Shown: positions 17,014 to 25,538 of the stretch, piece after piece | Layout of the letters: the number at the start of each line of letters is the position of its first letter | How positions within the stretch are numbered: position 1 is the stretch's first letter | Assembly: GCA_041398605.1 (NCBI GenBank) | Contig: JAWKUK010000013.1 | Coordinates: 165,855-229,854 of the forward strand | Length of the DNA stretch: 64,000 nucleotides | DNA from: JAWKUK01 sp041398605 | GTDB lineage: Bacteria; Planctomycetota; UBA1135; GCA-002686595 | Direction of reading: 5' to 3' | The notes under the pieces: generated by a model | Database searches by the model: none | What the model was told of the DNA's origin: nothing | The model's input: only the letters and a program-made list of their open reading frames with translations | Program-made: the position numbers and the translations under genes

Positions 17014-18491
17014 GGCATCGCGACCTTGTGGATGAGCCCGTGCACCATGCCCGGGTAGAGGAACAAGAGGACGGTCAACGAGGCGGTGATCACCATCGCG
17101 ACGCGACACGCGAGCGGCGCCGGGCCGTGCTCCGCGTGGCTCCCCGCCCCGGCCGGCTCGGGCAGTACGAAGGCCCGAAAGGGCACGGAGAGGAGGTAGA
17201 CGACGTTCAGGAGCGAGCTCAAGAGCAGCGCCGCGAGCAAGGGCCAATGCCCCGAGGTCGCCATGCCGTCGACGAGCAGGAGCTTGCTCCACATCCCCCC
17301 GGTCGGCGGCAACCCGACGATGCAGAGCGCTCCGACGAGGAAACACGCCATCGTCACCGGCATGCGCCGGCCGATGCCATCGAGCTGCGAGACGCGCGAC
17401 TTGTGGGCCGTCACGAGGAACGCGCCGGCTGCAAAGAAGAGCGTGATCTTCCCGAAGGCGTGCGCCGCGATGTGTAAGCCGGCGCCCTCGACCGCACGCG
17501 GCGTCGCGACCATGGCACCGAGGATGATGTAGGAGAGCTGCCCGATGGTCGAGTACGCGAGGCGCTCCTTCAAGTTATCCTTACCGAGCGCGATGATCGA
17601 CGCGGCGACGACGGTGAACGCGGCCAGGTACGCGAGCACCATGTGCATGTCGAGCTCCCGCATGAGGTCGAGCCCGAAGACGTAGACCGACACCTTGAGG
17701 ATCGTGAAGACGCCTGCCTTCACGACCGCGACGGCGTGCAGCAGCGCGCTGACAGGCGTCGGCGCCACCATCGCGTTCGGCAACCAACGGTGCAGCGGCA
17801 TGATCGCCGCCTTGCCCGTGCCGAACACGAAGAGCGCCAGCAGGACGCCGAGCCCGGCCCTTGTCGCGCGCCCCTCCTCGAGCACGGGCCGCAGGATGCC
17901 CCCAGTCGTAAACTCCGTCGTCCCGGCGAGCACATAGGTCGCGAGGCACGCCAGGAGCAGGAACGCGATGGAGCTCCCCATCAGGATCCCGAGATAGACG
18001 CGCCCGGCGGCCCAAGCCTTCTTGTTGTTGGCGTGAGTGACGAGCGGCCAGGTCGCGAGCGTCAGCGCCTCGTAACAAACAAAGAGGGTCGCGAGGTTCG
18101 CGCTGAACGCCAGCCCCATGACCGCCGCGATCGACAGCGCGAAGCACATGTAGAAGCGCGTCTGGTTGCGCTCGTGATGGCTGCGCATGTAGCCGATCGC
18201 ATACAGCGTCGTGACCGGCCAGAGGAGGCTCGCGATGAGCGCAAAGGCCATCCCGAGCGGCTCGATCGTGAACGCGATGCGCAGCCCGGGGACAGGCTCC
18301 GCGACCTCGAGCGTCGGGACCTGCCCGGCCTGGAACGACCCGTACAGGGCCAGCACGATCGCGAACAACGCGATGCCCGAGAAGAACGAGGCGCCTTCCC
18401 GGACGTCCTGGTCCCATCGCAGGAGCAGGACGAGCGCGGCGCCGACAGCCGGCGCGATCATCGTGAGCGCAAGGAGGAACTCAGGGCTCAT
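17010..18491 (-). CDS. Mrp-type antiporter subunit D-like (second D paralogue)
   Basis: The 493-residue polytopic protein of the NuoL/M/N-MrpD superfamily has the TM5 glutamate in 'LFVCYEALTLATWPL' and TM7 lysine in 'FGTGKAAIMPLHRWLP', followed by 'APTPVSALLHAVAVVKAG', which is closer to the NuoL/MrpA style than the other two D paralogues. It overlaps its neighbours by ATGA on both sides. It would form one of the cation/proton channels of the complex. Confidence 0.9.
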   Translation of the reverse strand: MSPEFLLALTMIAPAVGAALVLLLRWDQDVREGASFFSGIALFAIVLALYGSFQAGQVPTLEVAEPVPGLRIAFTIEPLGMAFALIASLLWPVTTLYAIGYMRSHHERNQTRFYMCFALSIAAVMGLAFSANLATLFVCYEALTLATWPLVTHANNKKAWAAGRVYLGILMGSSIAFLLLACLATYVLAGTTEFTTGGILRPVLEEGRATRAGLGVLLALFVFGTGKAAIMPLHRWLPNAMVAPTPVSALLHAVAVVKAGVFTILKVSVYVFGLDLMRELDMHMVLAYLAAFTVVAASIIALGKDNLKERLAYSTIGQLSYIILGAMVATPRAVEGAGLHIAAHAFGKITLFFAAGAFLVTAHKSRVSQLDGIGRRMPVTMACFLVGALCIVGLPPTGGMWSKLLLVDGMATSGHWPLLAALLLSSLLNVVYLLSVPFRAFVLPEPAGAGSHAEHGPAPLACRVAMVITASLTVLLFLYPGMVHGLIHKVAMP

Positions 18492-19993
18492 TGTTGGGCC
18501 CCCATCAGCGTCACAGCGGCGGCGTGCGCGAGGCGTGAGGAGCTCTCACCGAAGATCCCGAACCAGACGTTCATCAGCGCCAGCACGATCATCGGAATGA
18601 CCATCCACGACGGCGCCTCTTTGACCTTGGGCGCGCTCTCTGGCCGCTTGGACAGCAGGACGATGTTGAGGATGCGGCCGACATAGACGACTGCGAGGAG
18701 CGAGCTCATCAGCAGCAAGACCGCGGTGAGCCACCGCTCCTGCTCGAGGATGGCCACGATGAGCGCCCACTTCGACACGAAGCCTGCCGTCAGCGGGACG
18801 CCCACGAGGCTGAGCCCGCCCAAGACCAAGGCGGTCGAGGTCCACGGCATCGCCCGCCCGGCGCCACGCACGTCCTCGACGCGTGCGGAGCCGACGCGAT
18901 AGACGATGCAACCCATCGCGCAGAACAGCGCGCCCTTCATGAGCGCGTGGTTGAACAGGTGCAAGAGGCTCGCCGAGAGCCCAGACGCGGACGCGAGCCC
19001 GATGCCCAGCACGATATAGCCGACCTGAGCGACGCTCGAGTAAGCCAGGGCGCGCTTCAGGTTGTCCTGATAGATCGCCATGAGCGACGCGCTGAGGGCG
19101 CCGACAAGCGCGAGCGGCACCAGCGTGTCTGCGATCGGCAGCGTGGCGAACGGGGCCGCGAGCCCGTCGATCGTGTAAAAGACCCGCAGCATCACGAGCA
19201 CCGCGACCTTGGTCGCCGTCGCGCTCAGGAACGCGCTGACCGAGGAGGGCGCGTACGTGTAGACGTTGGGCAACCAGAGGTGCAGAGGCCAGATCGCGAC
19301 CTTCAGGCTGAGGCCGACGGTCAAGAACGCAAACGCAGCACGCGCCGTTGTCGTCTGCGAAGTGAGCCCCCCTCCGTTCCAAGCGGGCTCCGTCAGGCGC
19401 TGCGCCATGTCTGCCATGTTGAGCGTCCCCGTCAACATGAACAGGAAGCCGATCCCGAGCAGGTAGAACGTCGCGCCGACCGTGCCGACCAAGAGGTACC
19501 GAAACGCCGCGGTGTACGCGCGTCGGTCGCGCCCCATGCTGACCAAGACGTAGGTCGAGAGGCTGCTGATCTCCAGAAAGACGAACAGGTTGAACGCGTC
19601 CGCGGTCACGGTCATGCCCAACAAGCCGCTGAAGCACAGCATCAGGCACGCGTAGAACCAATGGTGCTTGTGCTCGTCGATCTCTCGCTGGACGCTGCGC
19701 CACGAATACGGCACGACAAGCGCGCCGATCCCGGTGATGACCGTCATCACGAGCGCGCCCGCAGCATCGAGCTGGAACGCGATCCCGACCGGCGCCTCCC
19801 AGCCGCCCATCTCATAGCTGACCGGGCCAGAGGCCAGGACGCGGTTGAGGAGATAGAGCGCGAGCCCGAAGCTCGCCGACGCCGTAGCGAACGCAGCGGC
19901 CCAGGCGCCGACGCCGCGCCCGATCAGGACGCAGAGCGGCGCCGCCAAGAGCGGCAGCACGACGAGCAGCGCGAGGGCATGATCGTGAATCAC
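18488..19993 (-). CDS. mrpD: Mrp antiporter subunit D (first D paralogue)
   Basis: The 501-residue polytopic subunit has the diagnostic 'FVFLEISSLSTYVLVSMG' (TM5 glutamate) and 'SLKVAIWPLHLWLPNVYTYA' (TM7 lysine), both typical of canonical MrpD. It directly follows mrpC with a four-base overlap, the usual place for MrpD. It is one of three D-like subunits in this operon. Confidence 0.92.
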   Translation of the reverse strand: MIHDHALALLVVLPLLAAPLCVLIGRGVGAWAAAFATASASFGLALYLLNRVLASGPVSYEMGGWEAPVGIAFQLDAAGALVMTVITGIGALVVPYSWRSVQREIDEHKHHWFYACLMLCFSGLLGMTVTADAFNLFVFLEISSLSTYVLVSMGRDRRAYTAAFRYLLVGTVGATFYLLGIGFLFMLTGTLNMADMAQRLTEPAWNGGGLTSQTTTARAAFAFLTVGLSLKVAIWPLHLWLPNVYTYAPSSVSAFLSATATKVAVLVMLRVFYTIDGLAAPFATLPIADTLVPLALVGALSASLMAIYQDNLKRALAYSSVAQVGYIVLGIGLASASGLSASLLHLFNHALMKGALFCAMGCIVYRVGSARVEDVRGAGRAMPWTSTALVLGGLSLVGVPLTAGFVSKWALIVAILEQERWLTAVLLLMSSLLAVVYVGRILNIVLLSKRPESAPKVKEAPSWMVIPMIVLALMNVWFGIFGESSSRLAHAAAVTLMGAQQ

Positions 19994-20343
19994 GTCAACA
20001 CGTCCTTCTGATCCATCTCGTCTTCTTCGATGGTCCCATAGGTGTCTTTGATCCGCAGGATCAACGCGAGGCCCAAGGCCGTGCTTGCGACACCGACGAC
20101 GATGGCCGTGAGGATGAGGACGTGCGGCAGCGGGTTGCTGTAGACCTCGATGCCCTCCACATGGATGGGCACCGCGCCACCATTGACCTTGCCCGTCGAG
20201 ATGTAGAAGACAAAGACCGACGTCTGGAACAGGTTCAAGCCGACGATCTTCTTCACCAGGTTCCGGGCCGACAGCAGCAGGTAGAACCCGGCCATCATCA
20301 AGAAGATGAAGACCCAGTAGTTATAGAGTCCGAGCAGCTCCAT
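19990..20343 (-). CDS. mrpC: Mrp antiporter subunit C
   Basis: The 117-residue NuoK-like protein has three membrane helices. Visible family features are 'LVKKIVGLNLFQTSVFVFYI' and 'PLPHVLILTAIVVGVASTAL'. The ATG at 20343 is preceded by GGAGG at 9 bases and starts 5 bases after the mrpB stop, which decides it over an in-frame start 30 bases upstream that would overlap mrpB. It overlaps mrpD by four bases. Confidence 0.93.
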   Translation of the reverse strand: MELLGLYNYWVFIFLMMAGFYLLLSARNLVKKIVGLNLFQTSVFVFYISTGKVNGGAVPIHVEGIEVYSNPLPHVLILTAIVVGVASTALGLALILRIKDTYGTIEEDEMDQKDVLT

Positions 20344-20347
20344 GGGG

Positions 20348-21358
20348 CTAGGCCTCCGGGGCAACAGGGCCACGCCGCAGGTAGCCCGCGAACGTGAAGA
20401 TGATGGTTGAGACCACCGCTGTCACGGTGACGCCGACGCCGAGCTCGACGAGCAGGATGCCATAGTGCAGGCCGTGCTTCGGGTCGTGGCTCAGCGTGCG
20501 GTAATCGAGGAACGCGCCGCCCTGCATCATGTCGACGAGGCCTACGCTCCCATAGAGGAGCAGGCCGAGGGCGATGAGCTTCTCGAGCACCTTGGGCGAA
20601 CAGACGCGCTCAACGGCGTCGACGCCGTAGAGCAACATGTACAGCATCAACCCGCTCGCAAACACGACGCCGGCCTGGAACCCGCCGCCCGGCCCGAAGT
20701 CACCGTGCGCCTGGATGTAGCAGGCATAGATCAAGATGGCCGGGATCAGGAGCTTGCTCGTGACACGCACGATGGGGTGCCGCTCTGTCGCGAGGTCCGG
20801 CCCTCGGTCCGCCTCGACGAGGCTCCCATCGCGCCGGCGTCGACGGCCGATGAGCGCGAGGACGCCGATCCCCGCGGTGAAGACAACGCCCGTCTCGCCG
20901 AGCGTATCGAAGCCGCGGTAGCTCGCGAGGAGGGGCGTCACCATATTGGGGATCCCCATCTCGTCGGGCGACACCCTGATGAAGCGCTCTGCGATCGGGT
21001 GCACCTGAATCGGCGCCAAAGGGTCGCCAAAGCGTGGCATGTCCAATGTCGCGTACACGAGGGCGCACCCCGTCACGACGACGACGAACAGCGGCAGCTT
21101 CCAGCGCTTGCTGCGCGGCCGCGCGCGGCTGCCCGTCGCCGCCAACGTGCTGAGCATCAAGATGGTCGAGACACCGGCGCCAACGGCCGCCTCGGTCATC
21201 GCGACGTCCGCCGCGTCCAAGACGACGAAGACAGAGGCCGAGAGCAGGCTAAAGATGCCGAAGAGCATCGCGATCCCGAAGAGGTTCCGCATGCGGACCG
21301 CCGCGACTGCGACCGCGCAAAGGAACAGCAGCAGGACGATATCGATGAGGTTGGTCAT
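20348..21358 (-). CDS. mrpB: Mrp antiporter subunit B with an MrpA-C-terminal-like (DUF4040) half
   Basis: The 336-residue protein joins two modules. The N-terminal part (about 1-180) has the DUF4040-type 'DAADVAMTEAAVGAGVSTIL', normally the C-terminal end of MrpA. The C-terminal part (about 195-335) is MnhB-like with 'AHGDFGPGGGFQAGVVFASG'. Thus the MrpA tail domain is present fused to MrpB, but the long NuoL-like MrpA body is not encoded here. It overlaps mrpG by four bases. Confidence 0.9.
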   Translation of the reverse strand: MTNLIDIVLLLFLCAVAVAAVRMRNLFGIAMLFGIFSLLSASVFVVLDAADVAMTEAAVGAGVSTILMLSTLAATGSRARPRSKRWKLPLFVVVVTGCALVYATLDMPRFGDPLAPIQVHPIAERFIRVSPDEMGIPNMVTPLLASYRGFDTLGETGVVFTAGIGVLALIGRRRRRDGSLVEADRGPDLATERHPIVRVTSKLLIPAILIYACYIQAHGDFGPGGGFQAGVVFASGLMLYMLLYGVDAVERVCSPKVLEKLIALGLLLYGSVGLVDMMQGGAFLDYRTLSHDPKHGLHYGILLVELGVGVTVTAVVSTIIFTFAGYLRRGPVAPEA

Positions 21359-21711
21359 CCTGCGTCAGCCTCCTGGCCGACGTTCGGCCGCGCGACGCTC
21401 CCGACCATAGGGCCGCTCAAGGGCTCGAGGCCGGACTTGATCGCCGACTTGCCGAGGATGTGCGCTGCCACCGCGGTCGTGAGCAAGAGGAACGAGTACG
21501 CGATGCCGAGCTTGAGCGTCATGAGCGTCATGCCCGTCTGGAGCGCGAGGCCGAGGAAGACGCAGAGCGCCCCCAATGAGTCCAACATGCTCGCCGCGTG
21601 CATCCGGGTATAGACGTCAGGCAGCCGCACCACGCCGTACCCTGCGACGATCGCGATCCCGCCGCCCGCCAGCAAGAGGACCCACGACAAGAGATCCAAC
21701 AAGATTGACAT
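21355..21711 (-). CDS. mrpG: Mrp antiporter subunit G
   Basis: The 118-residue protein has three membrane helices and the diagnostic MnhG/PhaG stretch 'VRLPDVYTRMHAASMLDSLG', followed by 'KLGIAYSFLLLTTAVAAHIL'. It sits between mrpF and mrpB with overlaps at both ends (TGATG with mrpF, ATGA with mrpB). Confidence 0.94.
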   Translation of the reverse strand: MSILLDLLSWVLLLAGGGIAIVAGYGVVRLPDVYTRMHAASMLDSLGALCVFLGLALQTGMTLMTLKLGIAYSFLLLTTAVAAHILGKSAIKSGLEPLSGPMVGSVARPNVGQEADAG

Positions 21712-22001
21712 CAGGTGCGCTCCTCGGCGCTTTGCGCGGCGCGGGCGGACATCTCGCGCTCATACTCGGTGAAGCGCAGGACCGCGAGGGTGCTCGTGAA
21801 GCTGATCAGCGCGTAGATGATCGCGATGTCGACCAAGTCACCGCGGCCGATCATGAACCCGACGGTCGTGATCATAAGGACTGTCGCGGTCCCGAACATG
21901 TTGACCGCGAGGATGCGGTCATAGACCGTCGGCCCCTTCAGCGCGCGCACGAGCGCGAGCGCCATGGACACGAGCATCAGCAGGGCGGCAGCGCCATACA
22001 T
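21711..22001 (-). CDS. mrpF: Mrp antiporter subunit F
   Basis: The 96-residue MnhF/PhaF-type protein has three membrane helices; 'GPTVYDRILAVNMFGT' is the family signature, followed by 'RGDLVDIAIIYALISF'. The ATG at 22001 has AAGGAG 9 bases upstream and forms a TGATG junction with the mrpE stop. Confidence 0.93.
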   Translation of the reverse strand: MYGAAALLMLVSMALALVRALKGPTVYDRILAVNMFGTATVLMITTVGFMIGRGDLVDIAIIYALISFTSTLAVLRFTEYEREMSARAAQSAEERT

Positions 22002-22492
22002 CAGGATGGCTCCTTCGTTGCTGGGCGGCCGCCGACCCGCAGCGCGCGGCGCTCCATGGCACCTGAGCGCAGACCCGCGGCGGCGGCGTCCGTGAGCGCG
22101 TGAACGGTGACCTCGTTCTCGGAGACCTCCAGCGTGACCGTCCCTGGGGTCATCGTGATGGAGTTCGCGTAGGTGACCTGCCCGAGGGCGCGGCTGTCGC
22201 CGACCGGGAGCTTGATGACCTGCGGCTGGATCTCGGGCTCCTTCGACAAGAGCACCGGGAACATCGCGATGTTCGACTTGACGATCTCGCCGATGAGCCA
22301 CGCTGAGTACGGCGCCGCTCGGTGCACGGCATCGACGGGCACGCCCTCTTCATCGACGAGGTCCATCCGGTACGCGAGCCAGACGACGAGCGCGACCGAG
22401 GCGGCGCCCATGCCGACGATCAGCGCCTCGGTGTGGCCCGAGAACGTCAGCCATATGGCGGCGAGCACAACAGCCAGACTGAGATAGCGCAC
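22001..22492 (-). CDS. mrpE: Mrp antiporter subunit E
   Basis: The 163-residue MnhE/PhaE-type protein has two N-terminal membrane helices and a cytoplasmic domain with 'ANSITMTPGTVTLEV', the most conserved MrpE stretch. It starts with GTG at 22492. It is the first gene of a nine-gene overlapping operon running down to 14942 and encodes the assembly-type subunit of the Na+(K+)/H+ antiporter. Confidence 0.93.
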   Translation of the reverse strand: MRYLSLAVVLAAIWLTFSGHTEALIVGMGAASVALVVWLAYRMDLVDEEGVPVDAVHRAAPYSAWLIGEIVKSNIAMFPVLLSKEPEIQPQVIKLPVGDSRALGQVTYANSITMTPGTVTLEVSENEVTVHALTDAAAAGLRSGAMERRALRVGGRPATKEPS

Positions 22493-22833
22493 GTAACTTG
22501 CGTCTTCCTAGGGTGGGGCGCGAGAGGTACGGGTAGGAGGCGAGCCGTCCCGCCGGAGGGGATGGCGACGAACGGGCGCGGCCGGGGGTCACCGCCACGG
22601 ACCATCATCCACGCTCATCGGAAGGAATTCGCTCCTTCCGGAGCGAAGCCGGGCCAAATCGCTCCGAGCGGCCCGCGGTGCGCGACGTCCCGCCAGGCCA
22701 TGCACATCAGCGCACTCGCACAAAACGCCGCCAAAGCGAGGTAATCGGCGCATATGAAGGGGTGAGCGCCCGGTTCCAGCGGGGCGACCGAGCGGCGTGG
22801 GTCAACCGCGCAGGGCCGAGGCCGAGCCGCCGT
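22493..22833. other. 341-base region upstream of the Mrp operon and downstream of a sulfatase
   Basis: I see no gene. It contains two adjacent inverted repeats: CGGAAGGA/TCCTTCCG at 22619-22640 and GGAGCGA/TCGCTCC at 22640-22665, about 130-170 bases upstream of mrpE. They could terminate the minus-strand sulfatase transcript or form a control site for the Mrp operon. The promoter of the operon is expected here but cannot be pinpointed. Confidence 0.45.
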
Positions 22834-24321
22834 TCAGCGCCCCTCTCCCGCCGCCTTGTTCGGCCCTGCGGGGTCGAAGCACGTCTCGCTGACGTGCCGG
22901 ACCGGGCGCGCATTCGCAGCGATCTCAGCGTCTCGTGCGACCGCGAGCGCGCGCAGCTCGGCGACGAGCGCAGGGTGCTCGCTCGCCACATCAAACTGCT
23001 CGCTGACGTCGCGCTCCAGGTGGAAGAGCTGGTCCCCTTGCAGCAAGAGCTTCCACGGGCCGCGGCGCACGCCGGCGAGGTCCCCGTTCGACGTGTAGTA
23101 CAGGAACTCAGCCACGGCCGGCGCAGGACGCGCCTCGTCGCCGCCCCCCAGCAGCAGCGCGCCCACGTCGCGCCCGTCGACCGGGCGCCCCTCTGGCAGC
23201 GCCAGGTGCGCGAACCCGGCCACGGTAGGGAGCAGGTCCATCGTCGTGATCACATCGAGCGCGACGCGCCCCGCAGGGACATGACCCGGCCAACTGACGA
23301 TGCAAGGCACGCGCTGGCCGCCCTCCCAATTCGTGCCCTTGCCGCCGCGCAACGGCCCGGCCGAGCCGCCCTTCAGCTTGTATTGCAGCCAGGGGCCGTT
23401 GTCGGACAAGAAAACAACGAGCGTGTTGTCGCGCACCCCCGAGCGCTCGAGCGCGGCGACGACCTGACCCACGCTCCAGTCGAGCTCCTCGATCACATCG
23501 CCGTAGAGGCCGCGCGCGCTTGTGCCCTCGAACGCATCCGAAGCGTAGATCGGGATGTGCGGCATCGAGTGCGGCAGATACACAAAGAACGGGTCGCGCG
23601 CGTGGGCTTCGATGAACGCGACCGCGGCCTCGGTGTAGCGCCGCGTGAGCTGCCGCTGATCGGGCTCCCACTCGATGACCTCGCGGCCGTCGAAGAGCGG
23701 CAGGCGATAGGGGTATTTGTCCCCCGGCTTGCGGTGGATCTGCGCCATGTCGTTCGAGTACGGCACGCCAAAATAGACCTCGAAGCCCTGGTCGGTCGGC
23801 ATGAGGCCCGGGCGATGTCCAAGGTGCCACTTGCCGAAGCACCCCGTCGCGTAGCCCGCGCCTCGCAGGAGATCAGCGAGGGTGACCTCGTCCGTGTGCA
23901 GGCCGTAGTCGTACTCGGGAAAGATGACGTGGTGGTGCATGCCCACGCGCTTGGGATAACACCCGGTCAAGAGCGCAGCGCGCGACGGCGAGCAGACGGG
24001 CGACGCCACGTAGCACTGCGTGAAGCGCGCCCCGCTCGCGGCGAGCGCGTCGAGGTGCGGCGTGCGCAGCGTCGGGTGGCCGTAACACGCGAGGTCGCCG
24101 AACCCCTGATCGTCCGTAAGGATGATGACGACGTTCGGGCCGCGCTCGGCCCCGGGTACGTCGGGCGCTTCGGGCGCATCGGGCGCATCGGGCACGTCGG
24201 GCACGTCGAACCTCTCGTGCCCAGCGGGCGCCGCGATCGCCGCACATGGCTGGGCGATGACCAGAGCGACGGCCGGGAACATCGCGGTGAAGGGGCTACG
24301 CATCCGAAGAGCATGACACAT
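22834..24321 (-). CDS. Secreted sulfatase (formylglycine type)
   Basis: The 495-residue S1-family-type sulfatase has an N-terminal signal peptide ending near 'CAAIAAPAG'. Metal-site 'ILTDDQGFGD', sulfatase signature 'SPVCSPSRAALLTG' with the Cys to be converted to formylglycine, 'GKWHLG' and 'FLSDNGPW' are all present. Just after the signal peptide is a 9-bp-periodic low-complexity stretch (VPDVPDAPDAPEAPDV). The ATG at 24321 has GGAG 9 bases upstream; an alternative ATG lies at 24303. It likely removes sulfate from sulfated carbohydrates outside the cytoplasm. It is divergent from nothing: the LysR gene upstream is on the same strand, 49 bases away. Confidence 0.92.
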   Translation of the reverse strand: MCHALRMRSPFTAMFPAVALVIAQPCAAIAAPAGHERFDVPDVPDAPDAPEAPDVPGAERGPNVVIILTDDQGFGDLACYGHPTLRTPHLDALAASGARFTQCYVASPVCSPSRAALLTGCYPKRVGMHHHVIFPEYDYGLHTDEVTLADLLRGAGYATGCFGKWHLGHRPGLMPTDQGFEVYFGVPYSNDMAQIHRKPGDKYPYRLPLFDGREVIEWEPDQRQLTRRYTEAAVAFIEAHARDPFFVYLPHSMPHIPIYASDAFEGTSARGLYGDVIEELDWSVGQVVAALERSGVRDNTLVVFLSDNGPWLQYKLKGGSAGPLRGGKGTNWEGGQRVPCIVSWPGHVPAGRVALDVITTMDLLPTVAGFAHLALPEGRPVDGRDVGALLLGGGDEARPAPAVAEFLYYTSNGDLAGVRRGPWKLLLQGDQLFHLERDVSEQFDVASEHPALVAELRALAVARDAEIAANARPVRHVSETCFDPAGPNKAAGEGR

Positions 24322-24370
24322 CTCACTTGGCTCCCCCAGCGTTGGCGCTGCGCCGCGCGCGCGGCGAGGG

Positions 24371-25267
24371 TCAGCTCGGCGGAGACGCTGTCGCGAGGGC
24401 CAGGAACCGCCCCGCGGCGCCGCCTGGTCGTCCGCCTGGCAGCGCCCAATGGAACGTCCGCCGGATCGAGAGGCCCAGCGCGGGCACGGTGCGCAACCTG
24501 CCCGCAGCGACGTGTGGCCCGAGCACCCAACGCGAGAGGAACGCGAGGCCGAGGCCCGCTGCAGCGGCGCCGACGATCGCGTCGGTCGTTCCGAGCACGA
24601 GGTCGAGGTCCGTCGGCCGCTTGCGCACACCAGCGGCCGCGAGCGCGCGCGTGACCACCGCGCGCGTCCCCGAGCCTTGTTCGCGCCACAGGATGGGTAC
24701 GAGAGAGAGCTCCGCCGCGCTCCTCGGCCGCCACGGCGCGTCCGCGCCAAGCACCGGGACGAGCTCGTCGTCGACCCACGGCTCGAGGTGCACGCCGCTC
24801 GCGCGCGCGTGGCCCTCGACGAGGCCCAGCGGCGCCGCGCCCGAGCGCAGCGCTGCGATCACTTCATCGGTGTTGCCGATCGACACGTGGATGGCGACGC
24901 CCGGGTGCCGCTGCCTGAAGCGCGCCAGCGCCTCGGGCAACACATAGGCCGCGATCGTCGTGCTGGCGATGAGCTCGAGGCGCCCCAAGTGCACGTCAGC
25001 GCTGGGCACCTCGCGCTCGGCCTCGTCCAGAATGCGCTGCACCTGACGCGCGTACTCCGCCAGCCGCTCGCCGGCCGGCGTCGCTGTGACGCCGGCGCGT
25101 GATCGCACGAGCAGCGGGACGCCGAGCGTCTCCTCGAGCCGCCGGATACGCGCCGTCACCGCGGGCTGGGACAAGAACGTCGCCCGCGCCGCGGCGCCGA
25201 TGCCACCGTGCCGCAGCACGTCGAGGAACGTCGGCAACAGCGACGGATCGAGGGTGAGGTCAGTCAT
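24371..25267 (-). CDS. LysR-family transcriptional regulator
   Basis: The 298-residue protein has an N-terminal winged HTH ('GIGAAARATFLSQPAVTARI', about 22-41) and a LysR substrate domain ('LELIASTTIAAYVLPEALAR', about 98-117). It is divergent from a YeiH-type transporter, the same arrangement as yeiE-yeiH in enterobacteria, so it is likely the regulator of that transporter, possibly responding to a sulfur anion. A dyad with T-N11-A spacing lies in the shared intergenic region at 25466-25484. Confidence 0.93.
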   Translation of the reverse strand: MTDLTLDPSLLPTFLDVLRHGGIGAAARATFLSQPAVTARIRRLEETLGVPLLVRSRAGVTATPAGERLAEYARQVQRILDEAEREVPSADVHLGRLELIASTTIAAYVLPEALARFRQRHPGVAIHVSIGNTDEVIAALRSGAAPLGLVEGHARASGVHLEPWVDDELVPVLGADAPWRPRSAAELSLVPILWREQGSGTRAVVTRALAAAGVRKRPTDLDLVLGTTDAIVGAAAAGLGLAFLSRWVLGPHVAAGRLRTVPALGLSIRRTFHWALPGGRPGGAAGRFLALATASPPS

Positions 25268-25465
25268 TGCGGTCCGCCAGGGGCTGGGTCGGAGTCGACG
25301 GCGTCGGCGCTGGGCCGCGACGGGTGTCTGCGAGGCGTCACCGCGCGGGAGGGTCGCCTCGCCGTTCGAGGAGCTGCGACGGATGGATCGAGCTCGGGCC
25401 CCCCGGTCCCCGCGCAGCGGCGGCGGGCCCGCCGGGCCCGAGGACCGGCGCCCCGCACGGCTCCA

Positions 25466-25484
25466 TCATCACCGAGGCTGATGA
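25466..25484 (+). promoter_or_regulatory. Candidate LysR-type operator in the LysR/YeiH intergenic region
   Basis: TCATCA-N7-TGATGA is a perfect dyad and includes the LysR T-N11-A spacing (T25469, A25481). It lies 54 bases before the YeiH-like start and about 200 bases before the LysR start, a typical position for activator control of the divergent gene. Confidence 0.45.
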
Positions 25485-25538
25485 CCCATGCAAGAGAACA
25501 CCTATTCACGCTGATGTCCGAGGGCCGAGACTACGGGC

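Noticed and set aside
24122..24240. GGGCGCATCGGGCGCATC repeats as a regulatory element
   Set aside because: They are in frame within the sulfatase and encode its Pro/Asp/Ala linker.
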